A DNA stretch of 64,000 nt from Thalassomonas actiniarum (GCF_000948975.2 NZ_CP059735.1:3100001-3164000), one strand, 5' to 3'; counted from the stretch's first letter, positions 45,341 through 54,898 are shown. The notes: generated from the letters alone by a model not told the origin. Numbers and translations: made by a program.

Positions 45341-46228
45341 ATGATAAATCATGGATTAGTTGAAAAGGTGCTAACCGCAAAGCAAGTTCGGCAGTATCTG
45401 GAGCGTTTAAATTATCACGGGCAGTGTCGGGCCGATATTCAGACCTTGACCTGTTTGCATCAGGCACATATGGAAAATGTGCCGTTTGAGAACCTGGATA
45501 TTGTCTTGGGGCGTAAAATAAACCTCTCGCCAGATGCATTGTTTACTAAAGTGGTTACCGGAAAACGCGGCGGTTTCTGTTATGAAGTTAACTCCCTTTT
45601 TGCTTCCCTGTTAGCGGCACTGGGTTTTGAGGTATACCTGCATGCAGCCCGTGTTCACGGTGATAAAGGATTTGGCCGGCCATTTGATCATATGCTGTTA
45701 TCGGTTTGCCTTGATAAGGCTTTATATCTTGCCGATGTCGGTTTTGGCGATTCGTTTATCCAGCCGTTACGCCTGATGCAGGGGGATGACGTGTACGCGG
45801 CTGAGCAGCCCGATGCTGTTTCACTTGCCTGCCTTAATTTGGGGGCTGTAAGCCAGCGGGAGGTCAATTATAAAGTTGTCAACACTGCGGACGGCCTGGT
45901 GCTGATGCAACAAAAGCCATCGCAGACATGGCAGGCGCAATATCTTTTTTCATTGCAAGCGTTTGAGATAAGTGCTTTTTATGACATGTGCCAATATCAT
46001 CAAACCTCACCACAATCGAGTTTCACCCAAAAGTCGCTATGCTCTGTTGCCACACCGGCCGGGCGTAAGACGATGTCTAACGGGCGCTTTATTGAAACTG
46101 TCAATCACCTGCGCCAGGAGTCTGCATGCACGGAGCAGGACCGATATCGCGAGATGTTAAAACAACACTTTCGCCTGACATTACCGCAAGAAATTTCAGT
46201 CCAAAGCTGGCAAAAGCTGCTTGCTTAG
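45341..46228 (+). CDS. arylamine N-acetyltransferase
   Basis: 295 residues. Transfers an acetyl group from acetyl-CoA to arylamines, arylhydroxylamines or hydrazines. The catalytic triad is visible: Cys in KRGGFCYEVN, His in RPFDHMLL and Asp in LADVGFGDSF, plus the N-terminal VPFENLDIVLG motif. Length is near the bacterial NAT norm (about 280). Start ATG 45341. A DinB-like gene follows 44 bases downstream. Confidence 0.93.
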   Translation: MINHGLVEKVLTAKQVRQYLERLNYHGQCRADIQTLTCLHQAHMENVPFENLDIVLGRKINLSPDALFTKVVTGKRGGFCYEVNSLFASLLAALGFEVYLHAARVHGDKGFGRPFDHMLLSVCLDKALYLADVGFGDSFIQPLRLMQGDDVYAAEQPDAVSLACLNLGAVSQREVNYKVVNTADGLVLMQQKPSQTWQAQYLFSLQAFEISAFYDMCQYHQTSPQSSFTQKSLCSVATPAGRKTMSNGRFIETVNHLRQESACTEQDRYREMLKQHFRLTLPQEISVQSWQKLLA

Positions 46229-46272
46229 ACAAACAGCCATTAACATTTAATCCACTGAAAAGGAGTTTCCCC

Positions 46273-46815
46273 TTGAGTTTAGTTAAAAATTTCCGGATGT
46301 TGTCACGTTATAATATCAGGATAAACAGGCAACTGCTCGGTTGCTGCGAGCAGTTAAGCACACAAGCATTAACCAAAGAAAGCCACTCTTTTTTCCCTAA
46401 TGTGATCAGCTACTGGAATCATCTTCTATTTGGCGATTTGATTTTATTAAAACGCCTGGCAGCAAATAACCTGGCCGGCTTTACCCTTAATGACTTTGAC
46501 ACTTTTCCTGAGCCGGTGTCACCGCAAGATATTTATCACCAAGAGTTAACGGACATTCGTACTTTACGAGAGCAGGTGGACCAAGTGATTGTTGAGTTTT
46601 TTGCAAACCTGACCGATGATGAATGCGCACAGCTGATGTCCTATACCAGCACCGAAGGGGAGCTGATCACTAAATGCGTGGCCGATGTCTGCCAGCACCT
46701 GTTTAACCATCAGAGCCATCACAGGGGACAGTTGACCTGCGTTTTGAGTCAGCTGGGTATTGATTACGGCTGTATGGACTTACCGGTACTGGTGCCTGAA
46801 GGAAGCGGGCTGTAA
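46273..46815 (+). CDS. DinB-family protein
   Basis: 180 residues. I favour the TTG at 46273, since AAAAGGAG lies eight bases upstream; an ATG at 46297 is eight codons later and the open frame extends further back only within the NAT gene. The four-helix DinB fold carries metal-site histidines in SYWNHLLFGD and in HLFNHQSHHRGQL. DinB/YfiT-like proteins are probable thiol- or metal-dependent enzymes, mostly uncharacterised. Probably co-transcribed with the NAT gene. Confidence 0.85.
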   Translation: MSLVKNFRMLSRYNIRINRQLLGCCEQLSTQALTKESHSFFPNVISYWNHLLFGDLILLKRLAANNLAGFTLNDFDTFPEPVSPQDIYHQELTDIRTLREQVDQVIVEFFANLTDDECAQLMSYTSTEGELITKCVADVCQHLFNHQSHHRGQLTCVLSQLGIDYGCMDLPVLVPEGSGL

Positions 46816-46825
46816 GCAAGGCAAA

Positions 46826-46862
46826 AAAAAAGCTTAACCGACAATATCAGTTAAGCTTTTTA
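46826..46862. terminator. bidirectional terminator between dinB-like gene and tRNA-Pro
   Basis: AAAAAGCTTAAC and GTTAAGCTTTTT form a 12-bp stem with an 11-base loop, with A and T runs on opposite sides, so it can end transcription from both the dinB-like gene and the minus-strand tRNA. Confidence 0.8.
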
Positions 46863-46887
46863 AGCTGCCGTTTAAGACAGAAGAATA

Positions 46888-46964
46888 TGGTCGGAGTGGC
46901 AAGATTCGAACTTGCGACCTCACGTCCCCCAGACGCACGCGCTACCAAGCTGCGCTACACCCCG
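46888..46964 (-). tRNA. tRNA-Pro (anticodon GGG)
   Basis: On the minus strand it begins CGGGGTGTAGCGCAGC and ends GCCACTCCG plus ACCA. Acceptor arm CGGGGTG/CACTCCG, a D arm with TTGGTAGC, anticodon loop CTGGGGG (GGG at 34-36) and a T arm GTTCGAAT fold as a standard cloverleaf of 77 bases including encoded CCA. The plus-strand frame over it is a shadow. Confidence 0.95.
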
Positions 46965-47078
46965 ACTGGCAAACCGTTAATGTGTTTCCTTGTTTGCGAG
47001 ACGTATAATAATGATTTATTAAATGAATGCAATGAAAAAAACTTAATTATTAACTGTTTGCTGATTTATTGCCCTAAA

Positions 47079-48758
47079 TTACTGTGTTTGTTTATTTAAT
47101 TGGCTGAATTGTTTTATAAAATGAACACCGTCTATCATCAGCGGGAAATCGGAGCTTACCGTGATCGGCGCCTGCAATTGCCTTGAATAACTCTGGAAGT
47201 TACCATTCTGGTCGATAAACACAGATTTATCCTTGTTAAACACCATAATACCGTCGTCTGTGGTATTGGCGATCACCCGGTTTTTCTTCAGGGTCAAAAG
47301 GTCGCTGCCGTTACTGTATAGGCCGGTATCCATGTCGCAGCCGAGCCAGTTTTTAAACAAGGTCGGCTGCAGGTCCATCTGGCTGGTAAGGCTGCTGATA
47401 TTGCTTGCCTTGGCGTCTGGCCAGAGTAAAAGCGCAGGTTTAATCGACAGCCCGGTATCCTTGCCGGTATTGCCGATAGAGCTGACCCAGATGATATCCT
47501 GCTGCTGTTTTTGGCGTTGTGCGAGCAGCAGGGCATCCATAAAGAGTTCAAACTGGTACTGATCCTGGTCCGAGAAATAAATCAGGTGCAGGCCTGGTTG
47601 TAAATTATTGAGCTTTTTGGCAAAAATCAAACTGGAGATATCGTTTAATTTTTTGTGTTCGTTAAACAGCTTGGCCAGCCACAGGGCATCTTCTTGCTCC
47701 GCCTTATTGTCGCCGATCCGGGTATAACTGCTCGCCAGTTTCAATTGCTCAAGCTTTTGAAACAGGACCGGCTCCAGGCCTTGTTTGATGATTTCCTGCT
47801 GGTAGATACTCGGCAGGCTGTACAAGAGATTAAACCAGGCATCGCCGCCTATGGCGTTATCAATATGATGCTGCAGTTTAATCGCCGGGGATGAAGCACG
47901 CTGGGCAAATTGCCGGCTTTGCTTATCCGATAACATATCCCGGGTTAAGACAATAAAGGCCGAACGCGTCGGGGCCTGTTGGCTGGCGCATTGTCCGGTT
48001 AATGCCGGGTATTGAGGCACCGCCGAAGAAAAAGATAACGGGCTGGTCTTCCTGGCAACATAGTCTTGCTGGTCAAACATACCATATTTGGTCAGCAGGG
48101 TTTTTGCGGTGGTCGGGTAGGAGAGCGGCAGTACCGTGTCCTGGCGCAAAATATCATAATTGAGCTCGGTATCCGCCCAGATATGGGTGATGTGGCTGAA
48201 AAAGAAAGACGCCACCAGGCCCTGTACAATAGGGCGGGCGAACACGGTCTTTTGCAACTGCTTTAAATGTTTCCAGGCATAATTGCTGATCACAAGTTCT
48301 GCCGCGAGAATAACCAGGCATAACACTATCGAGATAAACCAGAAAGACCTGGGATCATGTTGTATTTGATTGTTAATCAACGCCAGGATCTGATCGCTCG
48401 AAGAGGCATTTAAATGATAACCCAAGCGGGTATAGATAAAGGCATCAAGAATGAGCAACAGTAATCCCAGGGTAAAGATCAGTGAAGCGCTGGTGCGGAT
48501 AAACCGGGTATACGGAAACAGCAGGGTTAACGGAAACACGATCAGCACAAAACTGATAAAGGTCAGAAACGCCATATGGCTGAACCAGGTGGTCACTAAA
48601 TAGATCTGACCCAGCAGGGATTCCGGACTCGACTCGCTAAACAAATAAAACGAAGACAGGGCGATGGCAATGGCAATATTAAAAAACGTGAACCAGTGGC
48701 TCCAGCTGATTAACTGCAATAATCGCTTGCTGTAGGTTTTTCGGTCAAATGACAGCAT
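47079..48758 (-). CDS. yejM: YejM/PbgA-like inner membrane protein (LapC family)
   Basis: 559 residues; E. coli YejM has 586. Five membrane helices in the first 190 residues (DUF3413 region) precede a periplasmic sulfatase-like domain that lacks the usual catalytic cysteine/serine motif, as in YejM. The E. coli protein senses lipopolysaccharide and controls LpxC degradation by binding LapB. Its neighbours yejL and yejK on the other side confirm the identification. Start ATG 48758. Confidence 0.88.
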   Translation of the reverse strand: MLSFDRKTYSKRLLQLISWSHWFTFFNIAIAIALSSFYLFSESSPESLLGQIYLVTTWFSHMAFLTFISFVLIVFPLTLLFPYTRFIRTSASLIFTLGLLLLILDAFIYTRLGYHLNASSSDQILALINNQIQHDPRSFWFISIVLCLVILAAELVISNYAWKHLKQLQKTVFARPIVQGLVASFFFSHITHIWADTELNYDILRQDTVLPLSYPTTAKTLLTKYGMFDQQDYVARKTSPLSFSSAVPQYPALTGQCASQQAPTRSAFIVLTRDMLSDKQSRQFAQRASSPAIKLQHHIDNAIGGDAWFNLLYSLPSIYQQEIIKQGLEPVLFQKLEQLKLASSYTRIGDNKAEQEDALWLAKLFNEHKKLNDISSLIFAKKLNNLQPGLHLIYFSDQDQYQFELFMDALLLAQRQKQQQDIIWVSSIGNTGKDTGLSIKPALLLWPDAKASNISSLTSQMDLQPTLFKNWLGCDMDTGLYSNGSDLLTLKKNRVIANTTDDGIMVFNKDKSVFIDQNGNFQSYSRQLQAPITVSSDFPLMIDGVHFIKQFSQLNKQTQ

Positions 48759-48830
48759 GGATGTTGATTATTCTCTGGTAAATGGAAAATACTATTAACT
48801 AAGAAAAGACGTCTAGCTAAATAGTGGTTT

Positions 48831-49052
48831 TTAATGTGATTTTTGTACAGACTTTTTCAAAGCACTGGTAAAATTGTTTACTATTGCTTCTCTTTGCTGC
48901 TCGGGAACCTGATTATTTAAAATTTCTGTGATGGTATTTCCAAGGCACATCAAAGCTAAATCGGGGGTTGCGCCTTCGTCAACTAAAACATTTAATAAAT
49001 CTTGGATAATTTTTTCTACACGTTCATTGGAATACTTGGATACAATGGGCAT
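48831..49052 (-). CDS. yejL: YejL-like UPF0352 protein
   Basis: 73 residues, all-helical, matching the small YejL family in size and sequence style ([33 protein letters not shown]). Function unknown. It lies 72 bp upstream of yejM on the same strand and divergent from yejK, the standard gammaproteobacterial arrangement. Confidence 0.88.
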   Translation of the reverse strand: MPIVSKYSNERVEKIIQDLLNVLVDEGATPDLALMCLGNTITEILNNQVPEQQREAIVNNFTSALKKSVQKSH

Positions 49053-49130
49053 CTTTTACACTTAATTGCTGATGATAAACTGGCGCGTAGTTTATCAAAT
49101 GCCTGAACAATATAATACTGACCTTTACCT

Positions 49131-50186
49131 ATGAGCTTAATAATTTCCAATATAGCCCTGCATTTTTTATCGAAAAAAGAAGAAACTGGCGAAGTTTTAC
49201 TGCAATTTGGCCCAGAATCCATAGAAATCGGCCAGAAGATCCAGAACTTTGTTGATGCGCTGCACAGCATTTATAACGCCAAGGGCAGCAAAGCCTACGG
49301 AAATTTTGCCACCAATTCCGGCGCCGGTGACAGCGCCAGTTTTGTCGATATTATGGAAAGTTATCTTTCTGAGGTGCAAAATTTTTATAATTTCAGCGTG
49401 CAGGGCGCCAATATGCTGAAAAACGAATTGGGTAAATATGATCTGGCGGAAACCGGCTATTTGGTGATTTGCCATTACGAACATATGGGCGGCCGCTACC
49501 TGTTGGCGGCGGTGATTCCGGTTTCCGAACACTACAGCGTTGACGGCGAGCTGAATATTTCTGCCGATCAGCACTTGGACACGGAAAAATTGCAGCTGGC
49601 GGCGCGCATTGATTTATTCGACTATCAGCAAAACCCCCAGGGCAACCGCTATATCTCTTTTATCAAGGGACGTGCCGGGCGTAAGGTTTCGGATTTCTTT
49701 TTAGACTTCCTCGGCTGCGAAGAAGGCGTCGATGCCAAAGAGCAAAGCCAGACCCTGGTGCAGGCGGTGGAAGATTATGTCAACGTCAACCAGCTTGACC
49801 CGGATGAAAAACAGCAAACCCGCAAAGAGCTGCTTAGCTACTGTAAAGAGCAGAAAGAAACCGGACAGGATGTTTCCTTAAAAGAAGTGTCCCAGGTAAT
49901 GGGCAGCGAAGAAAAAGAGCAGGACTTTTATCAGTTTTGCCAGGAGCAGTCTTATCCGATCGAAGAATCCTTCCCTCACGACCAGGCAGTGATCAACAAG
50001 GTCACCAAGTATTCCGGTTACGGTAACGGCATCAGCGTCAGTTTCGACCGGGGCCACTTTGGCCGGGATGTGGTCTATAATCCGGTGCAGGAAACGTTAA
50101 CCATACATAAAGTACCGCCTAACTTAAAAGATCAGCTGCTTAATTTATTAAAAACTGAAGCCGGTGCACAAGAAGAAAGCGAATAA
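49131..50186 (+). CDS. yejK: nucleoid-associated protein YejK (NdpA)
   Basis: 351 residues; E. coli YejK has 335. The N-terminal SLIISNIALHFL and later VICHYEHMGGRYLLAAVIPV segments match the family, which binds DNA with the nucleoid. The segment SFIKGRAGRKVSDFFLDFLGC is also typical. Start ATG 49131, divergent from yejL with 78 bp between. Confidence 0.92.
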   Translation: MSLIISNIALHFLSKKEETGEVLLQFGPESIEIGQKIQNFVDALHSIYNAKGSKAYGNFATNSGAGDSASFVDIMESYLSEVQNFYNFSVQGANMLKNELGKYDLAETGYLVICHYEHMGGRYLLAAVIPVSEHYSVDGELNISADQHLDTEKLQLAARIDLFDYQQNPQGNRYISFIKGRAGRKVSDFFLDFLGCEEGVDAKEQSQTLVQAVEDYVNVNQLDPDEKQQTRKELLSYCKEQKETGQDVSLKEVSQVMGSEEKEQDFYQFCQEQSYPIEESFPHDQAVINKVTKYSGYGNGISVSFDRGHFGRDVVYNPVQETLTIHKVPPNLKDQLLNLLKTEAGAQEESE

Positions 50187-50255
50187 TGCTGGCCGGTTAT
50201 GTTAAAATCGCGATATAACGCAGCAGATATTTAGTTAGCGAGTAAAAGAACTAGC

Positions 50256-50310
50256 CCGTATGTCCAGGCATACGGTTCATTTTTGCATAGCGGAAGTTGT
50301 TTTCCGCTAT
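50256..50310 (+). promoter_or_regulatory. two perfect hairpins in the pyrC leader
   Basis: Hairpin one: CCGTATG/CATACGG (50256-50262, 50269-50275) followed by TTCATTTTTG, which is terminator-like. Hairpin two: ATAGCGGAA/TTCCGCTAT (50287-50295, 50302-50310) with a six-base loop, about 28 bases before the pyrC ATG. The first may terminate yejK; the pair could instead be an attenuation-like leader controlling pyrC. This is inference from structure. Confidence 0.6.
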
Positions 50311-50337
50311 TGCCGTATTAAACAATAGGTAAGATCC

Positions 50338-51369
50338 ATGACAACATTAACCATTACCCGTCCCGATGACTGGCACGTACATTTGCGCGACGGCGCGGTT
50401 TTAACCAACACGGTAGCCGATATCAGTCGTTATTTTGGCCGGGCGATTGTTATGCCAAACCTGGTCCCCCCGGTAACCGACGCTAAATCCGCCAAAGCTT
50501 ATTATGACCGGATCATGGCGCAAAAGCCGGAAGCTCACTTTACCCCTTTGATGGTGTTGTATCTTACCGATGAAACCACACCAGAAGATATTATTGAAGC
50601 CAAAGCGCAGGGACTGGTGGTTGCCGCAAAACTTTATCCTGCCGGCGCTACTACCAACTCTTCTTCCGGTGTCACCGATATCAGCAAGCTGGGCCCGGTC
50701 TTTGCCGCCATGGAGCAAACCGGCATGTTGCTGCTTGTTCACGGTGAAGTGACCGACAATGATATCGATATTTTCGACCGCGAAGGGGTTTTTATCGAAA
50801 GAACCCTGAGACCTTTGGTGGCCCAGTACCCTGATCTAAAGGTAGTGCTTGAGCATATCACCACCCAAAATGCCGTGGAATTTGTTAATGAAGCCGGCAG
50901 TAATGTTGCCGCCACCATTACCGCCCATCATTTATTGTTTAACCGCAACCATATGTTGGTTGGCGGTATACGTCCCCATTATTTCTGCTTGCCTATCCTG
51001 AAACGTAATATCCACCAGCAGGCCTTGATTGAAGCCGCGACCAGTGGCAGTGAGAAATTTTTCCTGGGTACGGATTCAGCCCCGCATACCCAGCAGGCGA
51101 AAGAGGCGGCTTGTGGTTGTGCCGGCGCCTATACTGCCCATGCCGCGATTGAACTTTATGCCGAAGCGTTTGAAGAAGCCGATGCCCTGGATAAACTTGA
51201 AGCTTTTGCCAGCCTTAACGGTCCACGTTTTTACGGCTTACCGGTCAATGGTGATAAAATCATCTTAGAGAAGAAAAGCTGGCAGGTACCGACCAGTTTA
51301 CCTTTTGGCGAAGACAGGGTTATCCCGATCCGCGCAGACGATACCATCGCCTGGCAAGTGAAAGGGTAA
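50338..51369 (+). CDS. pyrC: dihydroorotase, class II
   Basis: 343 residues, near the 348 of E. coli PyrC. Interconverts carbamoyl aspartate and dihydroorotate in pyrimidine synthesis. Zinc ligands HVH in [10 protein letters not shown], the carboxylated Lys in [14 protein letters not shown], His residues in LVHGEV and LEHIT, and the catalytic Asp in LGTDSAPH are all present. Start ATG 50338. A T-fold gene follows 10 bp later. Confidence 0.97.
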   Translation: MTTLTITRPDDWHVHLRDGAVLTNTVADISRYFGRAIVMPNLVPPVTDAKSAKAYYDRIMAQKPEAHFTPLMVLYLTDETTPEDIIEAKAQGLVVAAKLYPAGATTNSSSGVTDISKLGPVFAAMEQTGMLLLVHGEVTDNDIDIFDREGVFIERTLRPLVAQYPDLKVVLEHITTQNAVEFVNEAGSNVAATITAHHLLFNRNHMLVGGIRPHYFCLPILKRNIHQQALIEAATSGSEKFFLGTDSAPHTQQAKEAACGCAGAYTAHAAIELYAEAFEEADALDKLEAFASLNGPRFYGLPVNGDKIILEKKSWQVPTSLPFGEDRVIPIRADDTIAWQVKG

Positions 51370-51379
51370 GGGAGTAAAA

Positions 51380-52291
51380 ATGCAATTATTTGTAAACGAC
51401 TTAACGGTGATCGACTTTTCCTATTTGTGCAAGCACAGGGGCATAGTCGGTGAAAGCTGGATAGTGGATGTCTTGCTCGACGGCGACTTAAACGAGCAAA
51501 GCATGGTGCTGGACTTTGCCATTGTCAAAAAACAGATCAAAGCCATCATTGATGATGCAGTAGATCATAAGTTATTGTTACCTAATAAAGAATCAAGGTT
51601 ACGCGTTACTAATTCTGTTGATAATGACCAGCATGAATACGTGGATTTTGACTCGGATGTCGGCAGTTATTACCTGCAGTCGCCTAAATGCGCCTTTGCC
51701 AAAATTGACAGTGAGGCGGTGACGATAGCAGCGGTGACCGCCCATTTGCAAACCATTATTAAGCAGCAATTGCCCGGTAATATCCAGGGATTGACCTTGA
51801 ACCTGCGTCCGGAAAAAATTGACGGATTTTATTATCACTACACCCATGGCCTGAAAAAACATGACGGCAACTGTCAGCGTATTGCCCATGGCCACAGATC
51901 TAAAATCCAGCTTTATAAAAATGACATGCGCTCTATCTCGTTAGAGAAAAACTGGTGTCAGCGCTGGCAGGATATTTACTTGGCCAGTGAGGAAGACAGA
52001 AGCAGTTTCGAGCAGATCCAGCTATCGCCTCAGGCGAAAGCAGCGCTGGATAAAGAAACTTCTGCTCAGGATGAAAAGGCGCCCGGTCATCAATATTTTG
52101 CCTATCATGCGCCCCAGGGACGTTTTGATATTGCCGTGCCTTCAGGCATTCTTGAAGTGGTTGACTGTGATTCCACCGTGGAATTGCTGGCGGATTATAT
52201 TGCCCGTCAGCTGAAAAAAAACTCGCCGCAAGATAACTTTAAAGTGGTTGCTTTTGAAGGAGTAGCCAAGGGAGCGATAGCGAATGTCTAA
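51380..52291 (+). CDS. 6-pyruvoyl-tetrahydropterin-synthase-like protein, double T-fold
   Basis: 303 residues. The N-half has the QueD/PTPS pattern: a VIDFSYLCKHRGIVGESW segment, MVLDFAIVKKQIK and VDHKLLLP. The C-half repeats the theme with HYTHGLKKHDGNCQRIAHGHRSKI, including a Cys followed by HGH as in the PTPS catalytic and zinc region. It is about twice the length of QueD (120-140), so it may be a fused tandem T-fold protein forming a tunnel by itself. The substrate is unknown and the catalytic residues are split unusually. It overlaps the M23 peptidase start by eight bases. Confidence 0.7.
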   Translation: MQLFVNDLTVIDFSYLCKHRGIVGESWIVDVLLDGDLNEQSMVLDFAIVKKQIKAIIDDAVDHKLLLPNKESRLRVTNSVDNDQHEYVDFDSDVGSYYLQSPKCAFAKIDSEAVTIAAVTAHLQTIIKQQLPGNIQGLTLNLRPEKIDGFYYHYTHGLKKHDGNCQRIAHGHRSKIQLYKNDMRSISLEKNWCQRWQDIYLASEEDRSSFEQIQLSPQAKAALDKETSAQDEKAPGHQYFAYHAPQGRFDIAVPSGILEVVDCDSTVELLADYIARQLKKNSPQDNFKVVAFEGVAKGAIANV

Positions 52292-53165
52292 AACACTGCT
52301 TTCTTATGTCTGTTTGGGGCTGCTTTTTACCGCGGCTCCTGCAACCGTCGGTGCCCATGGTGAAGGCGATAAAGGTCATAGCAAGGGACATAGCACAGCC
52401 CAGAGCGAAGCCCGGCTGGAACTTTTTGGTGAAATTCAACAAGGGGGCCTGGTTGTCGGGAAAACTTCGGCGGCTAATACCGTCAAGCTTGATGATCAAG
52501 AGCTGCAACTTTCGCCTGGAGGAGAGTTTGTGTTTGGCTTTGGCCGGGACGACAGTAAAAAATATCGCCTGCAGGTGATTTCACCAAACGGCTCTACCCG
52601 GGAGCAATACCTGACCCCCGCCAAACGTGAATATAACATTCAGCGGATTGAAGGTATTAAGAAAAGCATTATGCAGCCAGATCCCAAAGCGGTTGCCCGC
52701 TCGAAAAAAGACAATGCGCAAATTGCCCGGGCAAGAAAAACCGCCAGCAGTCTTACCAGCTTTGCCGGCGGTTTTATCCCGCCGATAAAGGGGACGATTA
52801 CCGGTGTTTACGGTAGTCAGCGGGTTTTTAACGGCGAACCTAAACGTCCGCATTTCGGCCTGGATTATGCCGGAGATGTCGGCGATCCGGTCAAGGCCCC
52901 GGCATCGGGCAAAGTGCTGTTATATGTGCCGGATATGTTTTATTCCGGCGGCACTATGATCATAGATCACGGTCAGGGGATCACTTCGACCTTTTTGCAT
53001 TTAAGCGATGCCTATGTTAAAGCCGGGGATGAGGTCAAGCAGGGCCAGGTAGTGGCGGCCGTCGGTAAAAGCGGGCGGGCAACCGGCCCTCATCTGGACT
53101 GGCGCATTAACTGGTTTAATGTTCGTCTGGATCCCGCGTTGGCGTTAAAGGTTCATCCGCTATAA
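52284..53165 (+). CDS. M23-family (LytM) peptidase with variant zinc motif
   Basis: 293 residues with a signal peptide ending near VGAHG. The LytM domain (about 175-285) has the first zinc motif HFGLD. The second reads GPHLDWRINWF, where most M23 enzymes have HxH; here the second His is Asp. Asp can ligate zinc, and this 'HLDW' form is seen in marine relatives as far as I recall, so activity remains possible. Likely acts on peptidoglycan cross-links or as an envelope regulator. Overlaps the preceding gene by eight bases, suggesting an operon. Confidence 0.85.
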   Translation: MSKTLLSYVCLGLLFTAAPATVGAHGEGDKGHSKGHSTAQSEARLELFGEIQQGGLVVGKTSAANTVKLDDQELQLSPGGEFVFGFGRDDSKKYRLQVISPNGSTREQYLTPAKREYNIQRIEGIKKSIMQPDPKAVARSKKDNAQIARARKTASSLTSFAGGFIPPIKGTITGVYGSQRVFNGEPKRPHFGLDYAGDVGDPVKAPASGKVLLYVPDMFYSGGTMIIDHGQGITSTFLHLSDAYVKAGDEVKQGQVVAAVGKSGRATGPHLDWRINWFNVRLDPALALKVHPL

Positions 53166-53189
53166 TAACGGTAGGGCAGCCGGCAGAGA

Positions 53190-53963
53190 ATGTTTATTGT
53201 CATGATAAAATCGTTTTTATTGGTTGCCTTAGTTTTTGTTCCTTTCTATAGCCAGGCCCGGACCTTATCGGCAGGCTGGGAAATCTGGTACCCCTACCAG
53301 TATCGTAATAAAACCCAGCAATTACTGGGTGTTGATTTTGATATTTTAAATGCCGTGGCAGAGCGCGCTGGGCTTAGTATCCGTTACAGTGAGATCCCCT
53401 GGCGGCGTCTGCTGCAATTTGTCAAAAGCGGTGAAATGGATATTGCCATGGGGGTCTCCTATAACGAGGAGCGGGCACAAAGCGCTTATTATTCTGTGCC
53501 GTACCGTCTTGAAGTGATCCGCTTATTTCTGAAAAAGGAACAATCAGCGAAGTTTACCCTTAATTCTCTGACGGATATTACCTTGAGTAATTATATGATA
53601 GGTATTGAGGGAGGGTATTATTACGGTGAAGTTTTTGCCGGGCTTATGCAAGATCCTAAGTTCAGTGCCCACTTCAGGGAAGCCGTTGATATCGAAGGCA
53701 ATGTGCTGATGCTGGTAAAAGGGCAAATTGATGGCTTTCTGGTGGATCCCAATACTATGAAGGCTTTTGGTAAAAGGTATGCCATGGAAGAAGAGTTTGA
53801 AGTGCATCCTATGGTTGTCTATCAGAGTGATATTCATTTTATGCTCAGCAAGGCATCGGTATCTGCCGATGAGTTTGCCCGTTTTAATCAGGCATTGATC
53901 GAAATGCGTGATAGCGGCCAACTGGCACAGATCCTCAACGCTTGGTCAATTAATACTGATTAA
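53190..53963 (+). CDS. periplasmic solute-binding-like protein (SBP_bac_3 type)
   Basis: 257 residues. A signal peptide ends near SQARTLSAG. The mature part reads EIWYPYQYRNKTQQLLGVDFDILNAVAERAG, then EIPWRRLLQFVKSGEMDIAMGVSYNEERAQSAYYSVPYR, a clear periplasmic binding-protein fold. No ABC transporter gene is adjacent. It is another member of the orphan family seen at five other places in the window. Ligand unknown. Confidence 0.82.
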   Translation: MFIVMIKSFLLVALVFVPFYSQARTLSAGWEIWYPYQYRNKTQQLLGVDFDILNAVAERAGLSIRYSEIPWRRLLQFVKSGEMDIAMGVSYNEERAQSAYYSVPYRLEVIRLFLKKEQSAKFTLNSLTDITLSNYMIGIEGGYYYGEVFAGLMQDPKFSAHFREAVDIEGNVLMLVKGQIDGFLVDPNTMKAFGKRYAMEEEFEVHPMVVYQSDIHFMLSKASVSADEFARFNQALIEMRDSGQLAQILNAWSINTD

Positions 53964-54029
53964 TCAACTGTTTATTACCCCGTATTTTTCTCATATAAAA
54001 TATTATTTTAAATAAAGTAAGGAAAAGTT

Positions 54030-54851
54030 TTGTCGTATCCTAATTCCGAAAGTGTTCTGGCAAATCATCAGTTTGTTGCTTTTGCCAACGGCGATTTCAT
54101 CAGTTATCAGTTAATTCCTGTGGCTGCTGCTGATAACAAGCCATATCTGGTGTTTTTACACGAAGGTCTGGGGTGCCAGGCGATGTGGAAAGGGTTTCCC
54201 GAGCTGTTGTGCCGGGCCACGGGATGTCCCGGCCTGGTATATGATCGTTTGGGTTACGGCCAGTCATCGCCGTTAACGCAAACACGTACTATCGATTATA
54301 TGCATGATTATGCCCGCCAAGAACTGCCCCGGGTGTTAGAGGCAGTGATCCCGGGCAAGACCTTTATCTTAATCGGCCATTCCGACGGCGGCAGTATCAG
54401 CCTTATCTATGGGGCTGGTCACAAAAACAGGCAAGCACCTTTACTTAAGGGGATTATCACCGAAGCCGCCCATGTGTTTGTCGAGCCGGAAACGATTGCC
54501 GGGATAGAAGCCGCCGACCTTGCCTGGCAGGCGGGCAAACTTAAAGGTTTGGCTAAATATCACGGCGATAAGACCGAAAGCCTTTTTAAGGCCTGGGCGG
54601 ACACCTGGCTGACCAGCTGGTTTAAACACTGGAATATTGAAGCGTTATTGCCTGAAATTACCGTGCCTTTGCTGGCAATCCAGGGAGAAGATGATCAATA
54701 CGGCTCAACAGCCCAGGTTGATGCCATAGTACAACAGTCGTCCGGCCCGGCAGAGGGCAAAATGATTAAGGATTGTCAGCATACGCCGCATCTGGAAGCA
54801 CAAGAAGCGGTGTTAAGGCAGATGACAGGTTTTATTAACCGCTTAAGTTAA
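54030..54851 (+). CDS. alpha/beta hydrolase
   Basis: 273 residues. The nucleophile elbow is GHSDGG (Ser near residue 119), preceded by an oxyanion HEGLG and a YDRLGYGQSSP segment, and the catalytic His is probably in CQHTPHLE near the C-terminus, with an Asp in QGEDDQYG. No signal peptide, so cytoplasmic. Resembles proline-iminopeptidase/esterase relatives. Substrate unknown. Start may be TTG or ATG; the TTG at 54030 has AAGGAAAAG upstream. Confidence 0.85.
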   Translation: MSYPNSESVLANHQFVAFANGDFISYQLIPVAAADNKPYLVFLHEGLGCQAMWKGFPELLCRATGCPGLVYDRLGYGQSSPLTQTRTIDYMHDYARQELPRVLEAVIPGKTFILIGHSDGGSISLIYGAGHKNRQAPLLKGIITEAAHVFVEPETIAGIEAADLAWQAGKLKGLAKYHGDKTESLFKAWADTWLTSWFKHWNIEALLPEITVPLLAIQGEDDQYGSTAQVDAIVQQSSGPAEGKMIKDCQHTPHLEAQEAVLRQMTGFINRLS

Positions 54852-54898
54852 AAATATAAGCCGGGTGGTTTTAACTCCGGCGTTACATTCAGGCTTTA

